Shown: in pieces, positions 52,396-60,866 of the stretch
Position numbering within the stretch: the first letter of the stretch is position 1
How the letters are laid out: every line of letters begins with the position of its first letter
Assembly: GCA_963828405.1 (NCBI GenBank)
Contig: CAWHEG010000031.1
Span: 1,922,001 to 1,986,000, forward strand
Source: JANMJD01 sp963828405
GTDB taxonomy: Bacteria; Actinomycetota; Acidimicrobiia; Acidimicrobiales; Ilumatobacteraceae
Direction: 5' to 3'
Length of the DNA: 64,000 nt
Translations under genes and position numbers: made by a program
The notes under the pieces: model-generated
What the model was told of the DNA's origin: nothing
Databases searched by the model: none
What the model saw: the letters and a program-made list of their open reading frames with translations, nothing else

Positions 52396-54147
52396 GTGCT
52401 CCTTCGGATGTCGAACCTGTTCCTGCGAACCCTGCGTGACGACCCGGCCGATGCCGAGGTCCCGAGTCACAGGCTGTTGGTCCGGGCCGGATACGTGCGC
52501 CGGGCAGCACCGGGCATCTACTCGCTGCTGCCGCTCGGGGTGATGATCTACGACCAGATCTACCGGGTCGTCAAGGAGGAGATGGACGCCATCGGCGCCC
52601 AGCAGGTGCACTTCCCGGCGTTGCTTCCCCGCGAACCGTACGAGGCGACCGGGAGGTGGACGGACTACGGCGACAACATCTTCCGGCTCAAGGATCGCCG
52701 CCAGGGCGACTACCTGCTCGCCCCGACCCACGAGGAGATGTTCACCCTGATGGTCAAGGGGGAGTACTCGTCCTACAAGGACTTCCCCGTGTACCTCTAC
52801 CAGATCCAGACGAAGTACCGCGACGAGGCCCGGCCCCGCTCGGGCATCCTGCGCGGTCGTGAGTTCGTGATGAAGGACTCCTACTCGTTCGACCTGTCCG
52901 ACGACGGGCTCGAGGCCAGCTACGAACTCCACCGCCAGGCGTACATCCGCACCTTCGACCGCCTCGGCATCGACTACCGCATCGTCAGCGCGATGTCGGG
53001 GGCGATGGGCGGCTCGAAGAGCGAGGAGTTCCTCGCCCCGAGCCCGGTCGGCGAGGACACGTTCGTGATGTGCTCGTCGTGCGACTACGCGGCCAACATC
53101 GAGGCGGTGCGGGTCCTCCCGGCGGCGGCGGTCGACGCCGAGGTGGCCCACCCGCCGATGCGCAAGCTGCACACTCCCGACGCCCCGGGGATCGGCGCCC
53201 TCGTCGAGCACCTCAACACCCACCACGCGATGGAGATCGACGCCTCGCGTCTGCTCAAGAACATCCTCTTCAAGGTCGACGGGCAGCCGGTGATGGTCCT
53301 CGTACCCGGCGATCGGGAGGTCGACGAGGAACGTCTGGCTGTCGCCGTCGCCCCGGGCCGGCTCAGTGCCTTCGACGAGGCCGACTTCGCCGGGCGGGCC
53401 GATCTCGTGCGCGGCTACGTCTCGGCTCTCGGGATGGCGGCGGCCGGCGTGCCGGTGTACGCCGACCCGCGCATCGCCCCCAACTCGGTCTGGGTCACCG
53501 GGGCCAACGAGTACGAGCACCACGTCGTCGACGCCGTCGCAGGGCGGGACTTCACCGTCGACCGGTACATCGAGGTGGCCACCGTGGCCGTCGGCGATCC
53601 GTGCCCGCGTTGCGGCGAGGCGCTGGAGATCGACCGGGCGATCGAGATCGGCCACATCTTCCAACTCGGCCGCAAGTACACCGACGCGCTCGGCCTCGAC
53701 GCCCTCGGGCCCGACGGCAAGCCGATCCGGATCACGATGGGCTCGTACGGCATCGGGGTCACCCGCGCCGTCGCCGTGATCGCCGAGCAGCGCCACGACG
53801 CCCTCGGCCTGCGCTGGCCGTGGGAGATCGCCCCGGCGCAGGTCCACATCGTCGCCGCGGGCAAGGCCGAGCAGGTGGCCGCGGCGCTGGAGCTCGGCGC
53901 CGCCTTCACCGCAGCTGGGGTGCGGACGCTGGTCGACGATCGCGACGGGGTGTCGGTCGGGGTCAAGTTCAAGGATGCCGAGATCCTCGGTTCCCCGGTG
54001 ATCGTCGTCGTCGGACGAGGTCTCGCCGCCGGCCTGGTCGAGCTGCGCGACCGTTTCTCCGGCGAGTCGACCGAGTCGACGCTCGACGGGGTCGTGCGGG
54101 CCGTCGTCGACCGGGCAGCCGAGCGGGTCGTCGACCGCTTCCGCTGA
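52396..54147 (+). CDS. proS: Prolyl-tRNA synthetase
   Basis: Class II aminoacyl-tRNA synthetase charging tRNA-Pro, bacterial type with an inserted editing domain. 583 residues: motif 1 region (HRLLVRAGYVRRAAPGIYS), motif 2 (YRDEARPRSGILRGREFVMK), an INS editing domain (~residues 220-390), motif 3 (GSYGIGVTRAVAVI) and anticodon-binding C-terminus. GTG at 52396 follows TAGCGT by eight bases; ATG at 52408 is the alternative. It is followed by the rimP-nusA-infB leader. Confidence 0.96.
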   Translation: MLLRMSNLFLRTLRDDPADAEVPSHRLLVRAGYVRRAAPGIYSLLPLGVMIYDQIYRVVKEEMDAIGAQQVHFPALLPREPYEATGRWTDYGDNIFRLKDRRQGDYLLAPTHEEMFTLMVKGEYSSYKDFPVYLYQIQTKYRDEARPRSGILRGREFVMKDSYSFDLSDDGLEASYELHRQAYIRTFDRLGIDYRIVSAMSGAMGGSKSEEFLAPSPVGEDTFVMCSSCDYAANIEAVRVLPAAAVDAEVAHPPMRKLHTPDAPGIGALVEHLNTHHAMEIDASRLLKNILFKVDGQPVMVLVPGDREVDEERLAVAVAPGRLSAFDEADFAGRADLVRGYVSALGMAAAGVPVYADPRIAPNSVWVTGANEYEHHVVDAVAGRDFTVDRYIEVATVAVGDPCPRCGEALEIDRAIEIGHIFQLGRKYTDALGLDALGPDGKPIRITMGSYGIGVTRAVAVIAEQRHDALGLRWPWEIAPAQVHIVAAGKAEQVAAALELGAAFTAAGVRTLVDDRDGVSVGVKFKDAEILGSPVIVVVGRGLAAGLVELRDRFSGESTESTLDGVVRAVVDRAAERVVDRFR

Positions 54148-54179
54148 GCCCGCTCGGTCCCCGCAGGGCCGCCACCCGG

Positions 54180-54185
54180 TATACT
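54180..54185 (+). promoter_or_regulatory. -10 box of the rimP-nusA-infB operon promoter
   Basis: TATACT, the best -10 match in the window. A start near 54192 gives a ~107-base leader holding the 13-bp hairpin at 54214-54243 and the GAGGAGGTG ribosome binding site. Confidence 0.65.
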
Positions 54186-54213
54186 CGGGCCGTCCTTAGC
54201 GTTGTAAGACGAG

Positions 54214-54243
54214 AATGGCGTGGGCCTCCGGGCCCACGCCATT
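54214..54243 (+). promoter_or_regulatory. 13-bp perfect hairpin in the rimP-nusA leader (attenuator candidate)
   Basis: AATGGCGTGGGCC pairs without mismatch with GGCCCACGCCATT across loop TCCG, ending 56 bases before the rimP ATG and followed by CGTTTCG. It could act as a NusA-sensitive attenuator giving autoregulation, as known in other bacteria's nusA operons, and also as the proS terminator. Confidence 0.65.
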
Positions 54244-54298
54244 CGTTTCGATGGAGCACGGATCCGGTCGGCGACGACCGCCACGAGGAGGTGAAGCG

Positions 54299-54871
54299 AT
54301 GTCAGACGAAGAACGGTCCGGCCCGGTGGTCGACCGCGTCGTGGCGATCGTCACCCCGATCCTCGCCGACCTCGGTCTCGAGCTCTACGACTGCGAGTTC
54401 GGGGGCGGCAGCCTGCGGATCACGGTCGACAAGCCCGGGGCGGCGGTCGATCTCGACGAGATCGCCCTGGTCACCAGGCTCGTGTCACGCGATCTCGACC
54501 ACATCGACGTCGTTCCCGGCCGCTACACGCTCGAGGTCTCCAGCCCTGGGCTGGAGCGGGTGCTGCGCGAGCCCCGTCACTTCCAATGGGCCGTCGGCCG
54601 CGATGTCGTCCTGCGGCTGCGCGACGTGGCCGCACCCGAACGCCGCCTGGCCGGCCGCGTGATCAGCGCCGACCTCGAGGCGATCGAGGTCGTCCCCGGC
54701 GACGGGCCGGCGCAGGGGACGACGGTGCGCGTCGCATACGGCGCCATCGATCGCGCCCGCACCGTGTTCGTCTGGGCCGCGGCGCCGAAGCCGACGGGGG
54801 CCAAACCCAAGCGCAGCGCCACGCCCGATTCAGACACCAGTTCTCAGACACAGGAGGTCTCGGCATCATGA
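54299..54871 (+). CDS. rimP: Ribosome maturation factor RimP
   Basis: Assists 30S subunit assembly. 190 residues: N-terminal alpha/beta domain (LYDCEFGGGSLRITVDKPG), a middle segment ending YTLEVSSPGLERVL (the family's highly conserved VSSPG), and an SH3-like C-terminal domain with a Lys/Thr/Ser tail. ATG at 54299 follows GAGGAGGTG. The stop overlaps the nusA start (ATGA), so the two are coupled, the standard rimP-nusA-ylxR-infB order. Confidence 0.95.
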   Translation: MSDEERSGPVVDRVVAIVTPILADLGLELYDCEFGGGSLRITVDKPGAAVDLDEIALVTRLVSRDLDHIDVVPGRYTLEVSSPGLERVLREPRHFQWAVGRDVVLRLRDVAAPERRLAGRVISADLEAIEVVPGDGPAQGTTVRVAYGAIDRARTVFVWAAAPKPTGAKPKRSATPDSDTSSQTQEVSAS

Positions 54872-56097
54872 GCAATCTCGACATGGCCGAAGCGGTACGG
54901 ATGCTGGCCGCCGACAAGGGCATCTCCGTCGACCTGCTGCTGCAGGTGCTCGCCGACGCGCTGGTCACGGCCTACAAGCGCCGCCCGGGCGCGGCCGACG
55001 AGGCCGAGGTGCAGATCGACGCCGACACGATGGAGATCCGCGTCGTCGCCTACGACATCGACGAGCACGGCAACTGGGTCAACGCCCGCGACGACACGCC
55101 TCAGGACATGGGGCGCATCGCCGCCCAGACGTTCCGCCAGGTGCTCAGCCAGCGCATCCGCGAGGCCGAGCGCGACATGAAGTTCGAGGAGTACGCCAAC
55201 CGCGAGGGCGACATCGTCACCGGCATCATCCAGCAGACCGACAGCCGCTACACCCTGCTCGACCTCGGCCGGGTCGAGGCGTTGCTCCCCCAGGCGGAGC
55301 AGGTCTCGTTCGATCGGCCCCAGCCCGGTGACCGGGTCAAGGCGTACATCGTCGAGGTGCGCAAGACCGCCAAGGGCCCGCAGATCGTCGTCAGCCGCAC
55401 CCATCCCGGTCTGATCAAGCGACTCTTCGAGCTCGAGGTTCCCGAGATCGCCGACGGCATCGTCGAGATCAAGGCCTGCGCCCGCGAACCCGGCCACCGC
55501 ACCAAGATCGCCGTCTGGTCCAACGACCACAACGTCGATCCGGTCGGCGCCTGCGTCGGCGCCCGGGGAGCCCGCGTGCGCATGGTGGTCAACGAGTTGC
55601 GCGGCGAGAAGATCGACATCGTCCCGTTCAGCGACGACCGCTACGACTTCGTGGCCAAGGCGCTGTCACCGGCCAAGGTCAAAGAAGTCCGGATCCACGA
55701 CGACATCGGCCTCGCCGAGGTCATCGTCCCCGACTTCCAGCTTTCGCTCGCCATCGGCAAGGAGGGCCAGAACGCCCGCCTGGCCGCCCGGCTCACCGGC
55801 CTGCGGGTCGACATCAAGAGCGAGTCGCAGCTCGCCGAGGAGGAGAGCGGCTCGATGCGCGACCCCAACGTCGAGTACGCCGAGGGTGAGTGGGTGCAGA
55901 ACCCCGAGACGGGGCAGATGGAGTGGCACGAAGCAGATGGCTCGGTGATGAGCGCGCAGCAGTGGAGCGCCGGCGACGGCGCGACATCGGCGCCCGCCGA
56001 GCCCGAAGCCGCCGCCGAGCCCGAAGTTGCGGCCCAGATCGAGGCCCCGGCCGAGCCCGAAGCCGCGGCGAACGTCGAGGAGCAGGCCGACGCCTGA
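54868..56097 (+). CDS. nusA: Transcription elongation/termination factor NusA
   Basis: Binds RNA polymerase and modulates pausing, termination and antitermination. 409 residues: N-terminal polymerase-binding domain, S1 domain (GDIVTGIIQQTDSRYTLLDL), and KH1-KH2 (VGACVGARGARVRMVVNEL, LAIGKEGQNARLAARLTG). An acidic Glu/Ala tail (AEPEAAAEPEVAAQ) follows after a short MRDPNVEYAEGEW linker. The tail overlaps the start of the ylxR frame. It may control its own operon through the upstream hairpin. Confidence 0.96.
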   Translation: MSNLDMAEAVRMLAADKGISVDLLLQVLADALVTAYKRRPGAADEAEVQIDADTMEIRVVAYDIDEHGNWVNARDDTPQDMGRIAAQTFRQVLSQRIREAERDMKFEEYANREGDIVTGIIQQTDSRYTLLDLGRVEALLPQAEQVSFDRPQPGDRVKAYIVEVRKTAKGPQIVVSRTHPGLIKRLFELEVPEIADGIVEIKACAREPGHRTKIAVWSNDHNVDPVGACVGARGARVRMVVNELRGEKIDIVPFSDDRYDFVAKALSPAKVKEVRIHDDIGLAEVIVPDFQLSLAIGKEGQNARLAARLTGLRVDIKSESQLAEEESGSMRDPNVEYAEGEWVQNPETGQMEWHEADGSVMSAQQWSAGDGATSAPAEPEAAAEPEVAAQIEAPAEPEAAANVEEQADA

Positions 56098-56452
56098 GCT
56101 CCGTCTCACCCCCCGCCGGACCTGTGTCGGCTGTCGAACTCGGCGCGATGCGCCCGAGCTGCTTCGCTGTACCCTGATCGCCGCCGCGGACCCCGACAAC
56201 GCCGATATCGTGGTGGATGGTCCGTCGAACGGGCGTGGAGCCTGGATCTGTCGTTCCTCACCCGAATGCCTCCGTCTGGCCCTGCGGCGGCACGGGTTCG
56301 AACGGGCCTGGCGGCGGTCCGTACCGCCTCCGGTCGCACAGAGCCTGCGACGCGTATTCGGAGTCGCTGCTCCGAACGTGGAAGAATTAGACGTCGCGCC
56401 AACGCCCGTGCCTGCTCAGGCGTCGTGGCTCGACACCCCAACGAAAGGTTGA
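56027..56452 (+). CDS. ylxR: YlxR family RNA-binding protein (DUF448)
   Basis: Small protein of the nusA-infB operon, thought to bind RNA or nucleic acid. The YlxR signature is clear: RRTCVGCRTRRDAPELLRC then GRGAWICRSSPECLRLALRR. No ATG or GTG precedes the core in frame. The only standard start is TTG at 56027, inside the nusA tail (71-base overlap). That adds a basic Pro/Arg N-terminus encoded by over-printing the NusA acidic tail. The real start is thus uncertain. The C-terminus (VAPTPVPAQASWL) is extended compared with short homologues. Confidence 0.8.
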   Translation: MRPRSRPRPSPKPRRTSRSRPTPELRLTPRRTCVGCRTRRDAPELLRCTLIAAADPDNADIVVDGPSNGRGAWICRSSPECLRLALRRHGFERAWRRSVPPPVAQSLRRVFGVAAPNVEELDVAPTPVPAQASWLDTPTKG

Positions 56453-56460
56453 TCGTTTCC

Positions 56461-59457
56461 GTGCCGAAGAACATCCGGCTGCACGAGCTCGCCAAAGAGC
56501 TCGGAATGACGAACAAGGAGACGCTGGACCTCGCGATCGCCCTTGGCATCGATGCCAAGAGCCACTCCTCCAGTATCCAGGAGGCGCAGGGCGATCGCCT
56601 TCGTCGGCGCGCCGTCAAGGACGGCCTCACCCGCGATGAGCAGCCCGAGGAGCCAAAGGTGCTCCCGAAGGGCGGCAAGAAGCCCAAGGCCGACGACGCC
56701 GCGCCCGAGACCCCGACCGTTCCCGCCGAGGACCGACCCGCCGAGCCCGCTGTCATCGAGCGGCCGGCACCCGTGCAGGCGTTCGCCGCGACCCCGACCC
56801 CGCCCGCTGTCCCGCGCCTGGAGCCGGTCGTCGCCGAGCCCGCCACCGAGCCCGTGGCCGCTGCGGCGGTCGCTGCCCAGGCACCGGTCGCCGTTCCGGC
56901 GCCTGTGGTTGCCGACGCCGCTGCGGCGGTCGCGCCGGTGGCCGGCGACGACACCCATGAGCACCGGGTGATCTCGTCGAGCCGGACGCCCGCCGAGCCG
57001 CTGCGGACGATCCCGCAGCCGGGGCTCGGCGTCGCCGCCCGTCCGCTTCCACCCCAGGCGCCGCGCCCGCCGATGCCACCGTCGGGGCGCCCCCCGGCAT
57101 CACCGGCCAGGCCCACCTCCGTCGACGGCGGCCCGCCCGGTGATGTCGCCGCCCGTGCGGCGTCCCCCGGGACGCGTCAGGCCCCGCAACCCCCCGCGGG
57201 CCCTCGCCCGATGTCGGCCACCGGTCGGCCGATCCCGCCGCCGCCCGGTGGTGGCCGTCCGATGTCGGCCACGGGTCGGCCGATCCCGCCGCCGCCCGGT
57301 GGTGGGCGTCCGATGGCCCCCCGCACGGGTGGGCCCGGCGGTCCCGGTGCGCGCCCCGGTGGTGGTGGCCCCGGTGGCCGTCCCAGCGGGCCAGGCGGTC
57401 CGCGGCCGGGCAGTGGCCCCGGTCGTCCGGGCGGTTACGCCGGAGCCCGTCCCGGTGGCCCCGGTGCAGGTCGCCCGGGCGGCCCGGGTGGCGGAGGCCG
57501 GCCCGGCGGTTTCGCCGGTGCTCCCGGCGGCGGTCCGCCGATGGGCGGACCGGGTGGACCGCGCAGCGGCCAACGCCGGGCGCCGAGGCGAACGAAGCGT
57601 CGCCGCAGCCGTGATTTCGACGAGCTGCAGCCGAAACTCAACACCAACTACACCCCGCTGGACGCGCCGGTCCCCGACGGAGTCGTCGTGGTGGAACGGG
57701 GCTGCTCCTCGCAGGAGTTCGCCCCGAAGTTGAATCGCACCTCGGCCGACGTCGTCCGCTTCCTGATGAAGAACGGCGAGATGGTCACCGCGACCATGAC
57801 GCTGACCGACGAGCAGATGGAGCTCTTCGCCCTCGAGATCGGGGCCGAGCTGCTGCTCGTCGAACCCGGCCAGCAGGAGGAGATGGAGCTCCAGGCGCTG
57901 TTCGACGACTCCGACGACGACGACGAAACCGCCCAGCAGCCCCGCCCGCCGGTGATCACCGTGATGGGCCACGTCGACCACGGCAAGACCACGCTGCTCG
58001 ACAAGATCCGCAACGCCAACGTCGTGTCGGGTGAGGCCGGTGGCATCACCCAGCACATCGGCGCCTACAAGGTGATGACCGAGACGGGCCGCGAGGTGAC
58101 CTTCATCGACACCCCGGGTCACGCGGCGTTCACCAAGATGCGCGCCCGCGGCGCGCAGGTGACCGACATCGTCGTGCTGATGGTCGCCGCCGACGACGGC
58201 GTCATGCCCCAGACGATCGAGGCGATCGCCCACGCACGGGCTGCCGAGGTGCCGATCGTGGTCGCACTCAACAAGATCGACAAGGACAACGCCGATCCGC
58301 AGCGGGTGTACGCCCAGCTGTCGGAGCACGGCCTCGTACCCGAAGTGTGGAACGGCGACACGATCGTCGTCGAGATGGCGGCGTCGCAGAACGTCGGCGT
58401 CGACGAGCTGCTCGAACAGCTCGCCGTCGTCGCCGAGCTCGAGGAGCTCACCGCCAACCCGACGGGTCGGGCCAAGGGCATCGTGCTCGAGGCCAACCTC
58501 GATGTCGGGCGGGGACCCGTGGCCACCGTGCTCGTCGACAAGGGCACCCTCAAGGTGGGTGACCCGATCGTCGCCGGGGCCTCGTGGGGCCGAGTGCGGG
58601 CGATGATCGACGATCAGGGCCGCCAGGTGAAGACCGCCTCGCCGTCGACCCCGGTCCAGGTGCTCGGCCTGTCCAGCGTGCCCCACGCCGGCGATGAGTT
58701 CCGCGCCGCCCCCGACGAGAAGACGGCTCGGACCGTGGCCGAGGCCCGCGAGCAGCGGCTGCGCATCCACAACCAGCGCGGCGACGCCCGCGTCCAGAAG
58801 GGCGTCAAGCTCGAGGACGTGTTCAGCCAGATCCAGGCCGGGCAGGTCGCCACGCTCAACCTGGTGATCAAGGCCGACGTCCACGGCTCGCTCGAGGCCG
58901 TCACCGAGAGTCTTCGCCGGCTCGAGCGCGACGACGTCAAGCTGGCGTTCGTCCACCGCGCCGTCGGCGGGATCACCGAGAACGACATCTCGCTCGCCTC
59001 GACGACCAACGCCACGATCATCGGCTTCAACGTCCGGCCCGATCGCAAGGCGCGCGATCTCGCCGAGGCCGAGGGCGTCGACATCCGGACCTACGAGATC
59101 ATCTACAAGCTGCTCGAGGACATCGAGAAGGCGATGGTCGGCATGCTGGCGCCCGAGTTCGAAGAGGTGGTCACCGGCGAGGCCGAGGTCCGCGAGATCT
59201 TCCGGGTACCGAAGATCGGTGCGATCGCCGGGTGCTACGTGCGTTCCGGCACGATCACCCGTGGTACCAAGGTGCGCTTCCTGCGCGAGGGAACGATCAT
59301 CTGGAAGGGCGCGATCTCGTCGCTCAAGCGATTCAAGGAAGATGTCCGCGAGGTCCGTGACGGCTTCGAGTGCGGTATCGGTCTCACCGATTTCCAGGAT
59401 CTCAAGCCCGGCGACCTGATCGAGACGTTCGAGGAGCGACAGGTCGCCCGGACCTGA
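56461..59457 (+). CDS. infB: Translation initiation factor IF-2 with long Gly/Pro-rich N-domain
   Basis: GTPase bringing initiator tRNA to the 30S subunit. 998 residues: N-terminal VPKNIRLHELAKELGM domain, a ~380-residue Pro/Gly/Ala/Arg-rich disordered linker, then the G domain (GHVDHGKTTLLD, DTPGHAAF, NKIDKDN) and domains II-IV. The linker contains two exact 51-bp repeat units. GTG at 56461 follows AAAGG in GAAAGGTTGATC; a TTG at 56450 is an alternative. Nothing suggests truncation; long N-domains are normal in actinobacteria. Confidence 0.96.
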   Translation: MPKNIRLHELAKELGMTNKETLDLAIALGIDAKSHSSSIQEAQGDRLRRRAVKDGLTRDEQPEEPKVLPKGGKKPKADDAAPETPTVPAEDRPAEPAVIERPAPVQAFAATPTPPAVPRLEPVVAEPATEPVAAAAVAAQAPVAVPAPVVADAAAAVAPVAGDDTHEHRVISSSRTPAEPLRTIPQPGLGVAARPLPPQAPRPPMPPSGRPPASPARPTSVDGGPPGDVAARAASPGTRQAPQPPAGPRPMSATGRPIPPPPGGGRPMSATGRPIPPPPGGGRPMAPRTGGPGGPGARPGGGGPGGRPSGPGGPRPGSGPGRPGGYAGARPGGPGAGRPGGPGGGGRPGGFAGAPGGGPPMGGPGGPRSGQRRAPRRTKRRRSRDFDELQPKLNTNYTPLDAPVPDGVVVVERGCSSQEFAPKLNRTSADVVRFLMKNGEMVTATMTLTDEQMELFALEIGAELLLVEPGQQEEMELQALFDDSDDDDETAQQPRPPVITVMGHVDHGKTTLLDKIRNANVVSGEAGGITQHIGAYKVMTETGREVTFIDTPGHAAFTKMRARGAQVTDIVVLMVAADDGVMPQTIEAIAHARAAEVPIVVALNKIDKDNADPQRVYAQLSEHGLVPEVWNGDTIVVEMAASQNVGVDELLEQLAVVAELEELTANPTGRAKGIVLEANLDVGRGPVATVLVDKGTLKVGDPIVAGASWGRVRAMIDDQGRQVKTASPSTPVQVLGLSSVPHAGDEFRAAPDEKTARTVAEAREQRLRIHNQRGDARVQKGVKLEDVFSQIQAGQVATLNLVIKADVHGSLEAVTESLRRLERDDVKLAFVHRAVGGITENDISLASTTNATIIGFNVRPDRKARDLAEAEGVDIRTYEIIYKLLEDIEKAMVGMLAPEFEEVVTGEAEVREIFRVPKIGAIAGCYVRSGTITRGTKVRFLREGTIIWKGAISSLKRFKEDVREVRDGFECGIGLTDFQDLKPGDLIETFEERQVART
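57208..57309 (+). repeat. Two 51-bp tandem repeats in the IF-2 linker
   Basis: Two near-identical 51-bp units encode RPMSATGRPIPPPPGGG twice, and a third RPM begins at 57310. The region is within the disordered linker. Confidence 0.85.
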
Positions 59458-59468
59458 GCAACCGCAGA

Positions 59469-59474
59469 TAGCGT
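59469..59474 (+). promoter_or_regulatory. -10 box of the DsbA-like gene promoter (leaderless)
   Basis: TAGCGT ends six bases before GTG at 59481. Confidence 0.6.
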
Positions 59475-59480
59475 TGCCCG

Positions 59481-60122
59481 GTGGCCGACCTCGAGTTCTT
59501 CTTCGACCCAGTGTGCCCGTGGGCGTGGATCACGTCGCGCTGGGTCGTCGAGGTCCAGCGGCTGCGCGACTACGAGGTCGAATGGCGGTTCATCTCCTTG
59601 TACTTCCTCAACGACCACACGGTGGCCGACTGGTACGACGCCGACTATCGGGCCGGCCACCTCGCCGGGCTGCGTGGGCTGCGCGTCGCCGACGCCGTGC
59701 GGCGGGGATTCGACAACGCCGCCGTCGGCCGTCTGTACACTGAGCTGGGCCACCTGATCCACGTCGGTCGCTACGACCGTACCGAGCTGCGTACCCGGAC
59801 CTCGCTCGTGATCTCCGATGCACTCGCCGCGGCCGGATTGCCCGTCGCCCTCGTCGACGAGGCCGACGACGAGGCCGCCGACGCCTACATCCGTGCCGAG
59901 ACCGACCTGGCTCTCGCCCGCACCGGCAGAGACGTCGGCACGCCGATCCTGACATTCAAACCCGGGCAGGACAACGAGGGCAGTTTCTTCGGTCCGGTGA
60001 TCACCCGCACGCCGCGAGGACAGACCGCCGCCGCGCTGTGGGACGCCGTGGAACTCATCGCCACCACGTCGGGTCTTGCCGAGCTGAAGCGCTCGATCCG
60101 CGGTCGGCCACAATTCGACTGA
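59481..60122 (+). CDS. DsbA-family protein related to mycothiol-dependent nitroreductase Rv2466c
   Basis: 213-residue thioredoxin-fold protein of the DsbA group. The order of motifs matches mycobacterial Rv2466c: FFFDPVCPWAWITSRWVVEV at the N-terminus, FISLYFLN, DVGTPILTFK, FFGPVITRTPRG and the C-terminal ELKRSIRGRPQFD. The active site is CPWA rather than CPWC: Cys12 is kept and the resolving cysteine is lost. It may therefore work by a monothiol mechanism with mycothiol. It splits infB from ylxP, an uncommon insertion. GTG at 59481 is set by the TAGCGT box. Confidence 0.88.
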   Translation: MADLEFFFDPVCPWAWITSRWVVEVQRLRDYEVEWRFISLYFLNDHTVADWYDADYRAGHLAGLRGLRVADAVRRGFDNAAVGRLYTELGHLIHVGRYDRTELRTRTSLVISDALAAAGLPVALVDEADDEAADAYIRAETDLALARTGRDVGTPILTFKPGQDNEGSFFGPVITRTPRGQTAAALWDAVELIATTSGLAELKRSIRGRPQFD

Positions 60123-60142
60123 GGAGCCGGCGGCCCCGGCGA

Positions 60143-60148
60143 TAGGTT
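60143..60148 (+). promoter_or_regulatory. -10 box of the ylxP promoter (leaderless)
   Basis: TAGGTT ends six bases before GTG at 60155. Confidence 0.6.
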
Positions 60149-60154
60149 GGCGGC

Positions 60155-60439
60155 GTGTTCGTGCTCGCCCTGGAGGTCGATCTCCACATCAACGAGTCGC
60201 AGTCACTGAAGGCCAAGCGCCGGGTGATCCGCTCGATCGTCGACGGCGCCCGCCATCGCTTCGCGGTCAGCGCGGCCGAGGTCGCCGATCAGGCGCTGTG
60301 GCAGCGGGCGACGCTCGGTTTCGCCGTCGTCTCGTCGTCGGAGCGGCATGCCGTCGACGTGATCGACGAGGTCGACCGGTTCGTCTGGTCCCATCCGGAG
60401 ATCGCCGTATTGTCCACCGAACGGAAGTGGCTGGAATGA
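60155..60439 (+). CDS. ylxP: DUF503 (YlxP) family protein
   Basis: Small 94-residue ferredoxin-fold protein found beside infB and rbfA in many bacteria; the role is unclear but is likely linked to ribosome biogenesis. The family pattern is visible: VDLHINESQSLKAKRRVIRS, ADQALWQRATLGFAVVSS and a final DEVDRFVWSHPEI helix. GTG at 60155 is leaderless. The stop overlaps the rbfA ATG (ATGA), so these two are coupled. Confidence 0.93.
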   Translation: MFVLALEVDLHINESQSLKAKRRVIRSIVDGARHRFAVSAAEVADQALWQRATLGFAVVSSSERHAVDVIDEVDRFVWSHPEIAVLSTERKWLE

Positions 60440-60864
60440 GTCGACCCCAGAGGCGGCGCCCTACGGCGACGTCGGCCCACAAGTACCCCCGCACGGCCCG
60501 GATGGGCGAGCTGCTCCGCGAGGTGATCGCCGAGGAGCTCGAGCGCATCGGTGACGAGCGTCTCGAACTGGTGGCGATCACCTCGATCGACGTCGATCCC
60601 GAGTTGAACCGGGCCTTCGTGTACTACGACGCCTACCACGGCGAGGCCGCCGACGCCGAGACGACCCAGGCCCTTCTCGACCACCGCGTGCGGCTGCAGG
60701 CGGCGATCGGTCGCCAGGTCCGGGCCCGCAAGACCCCGATCCTCGACTTCCGGCCCGACAACGTGATCCGCTCGGCGGAGCGCATCGAGCAGGTGCTGCG
60801 TGACAACCCGATCCCCATCCGACCCCCGGATCCTGCCGACGAGACGTCCGCCGACGAGGTCTGA
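60436..60864 (+). CDS. rbfA: Ribosome-binding factor A
   Basis: Late 30S maturation factor with a KH-like fold. 142 residues. The N-terminus is basic (RPQRRRPTATSAHKYPRTAR) and the core shows GELLREVIAEELERIGDERL, VAITSIDVDPELNRAFVYY and TPILDFRPDNVIRSAERI, all typical. The last residues are a Pro/Asp tail. It is coupled to ylxP upstream and lies two bases before truB. Confidence 0.95.
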   Translation: MSRPQRRRPTATSAHKYPRTARMGELLREVIAEELERIGDERLELVAITSIDVDPELNRAFVYYDAYHGEAADAETTQALLDHRVRLQAAIGRQVRARKTPILDFRPDNVIRSAERIEQVLRDNPIPIRPPDPADETSADEV

Positions 60865-60866
60865 CG

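Noticed and set aside
51262..53847. 861-codon minus-strand ORF including manA
   Set aside because: Only the last 359 codons are ManA; the rest is antisense to proS.
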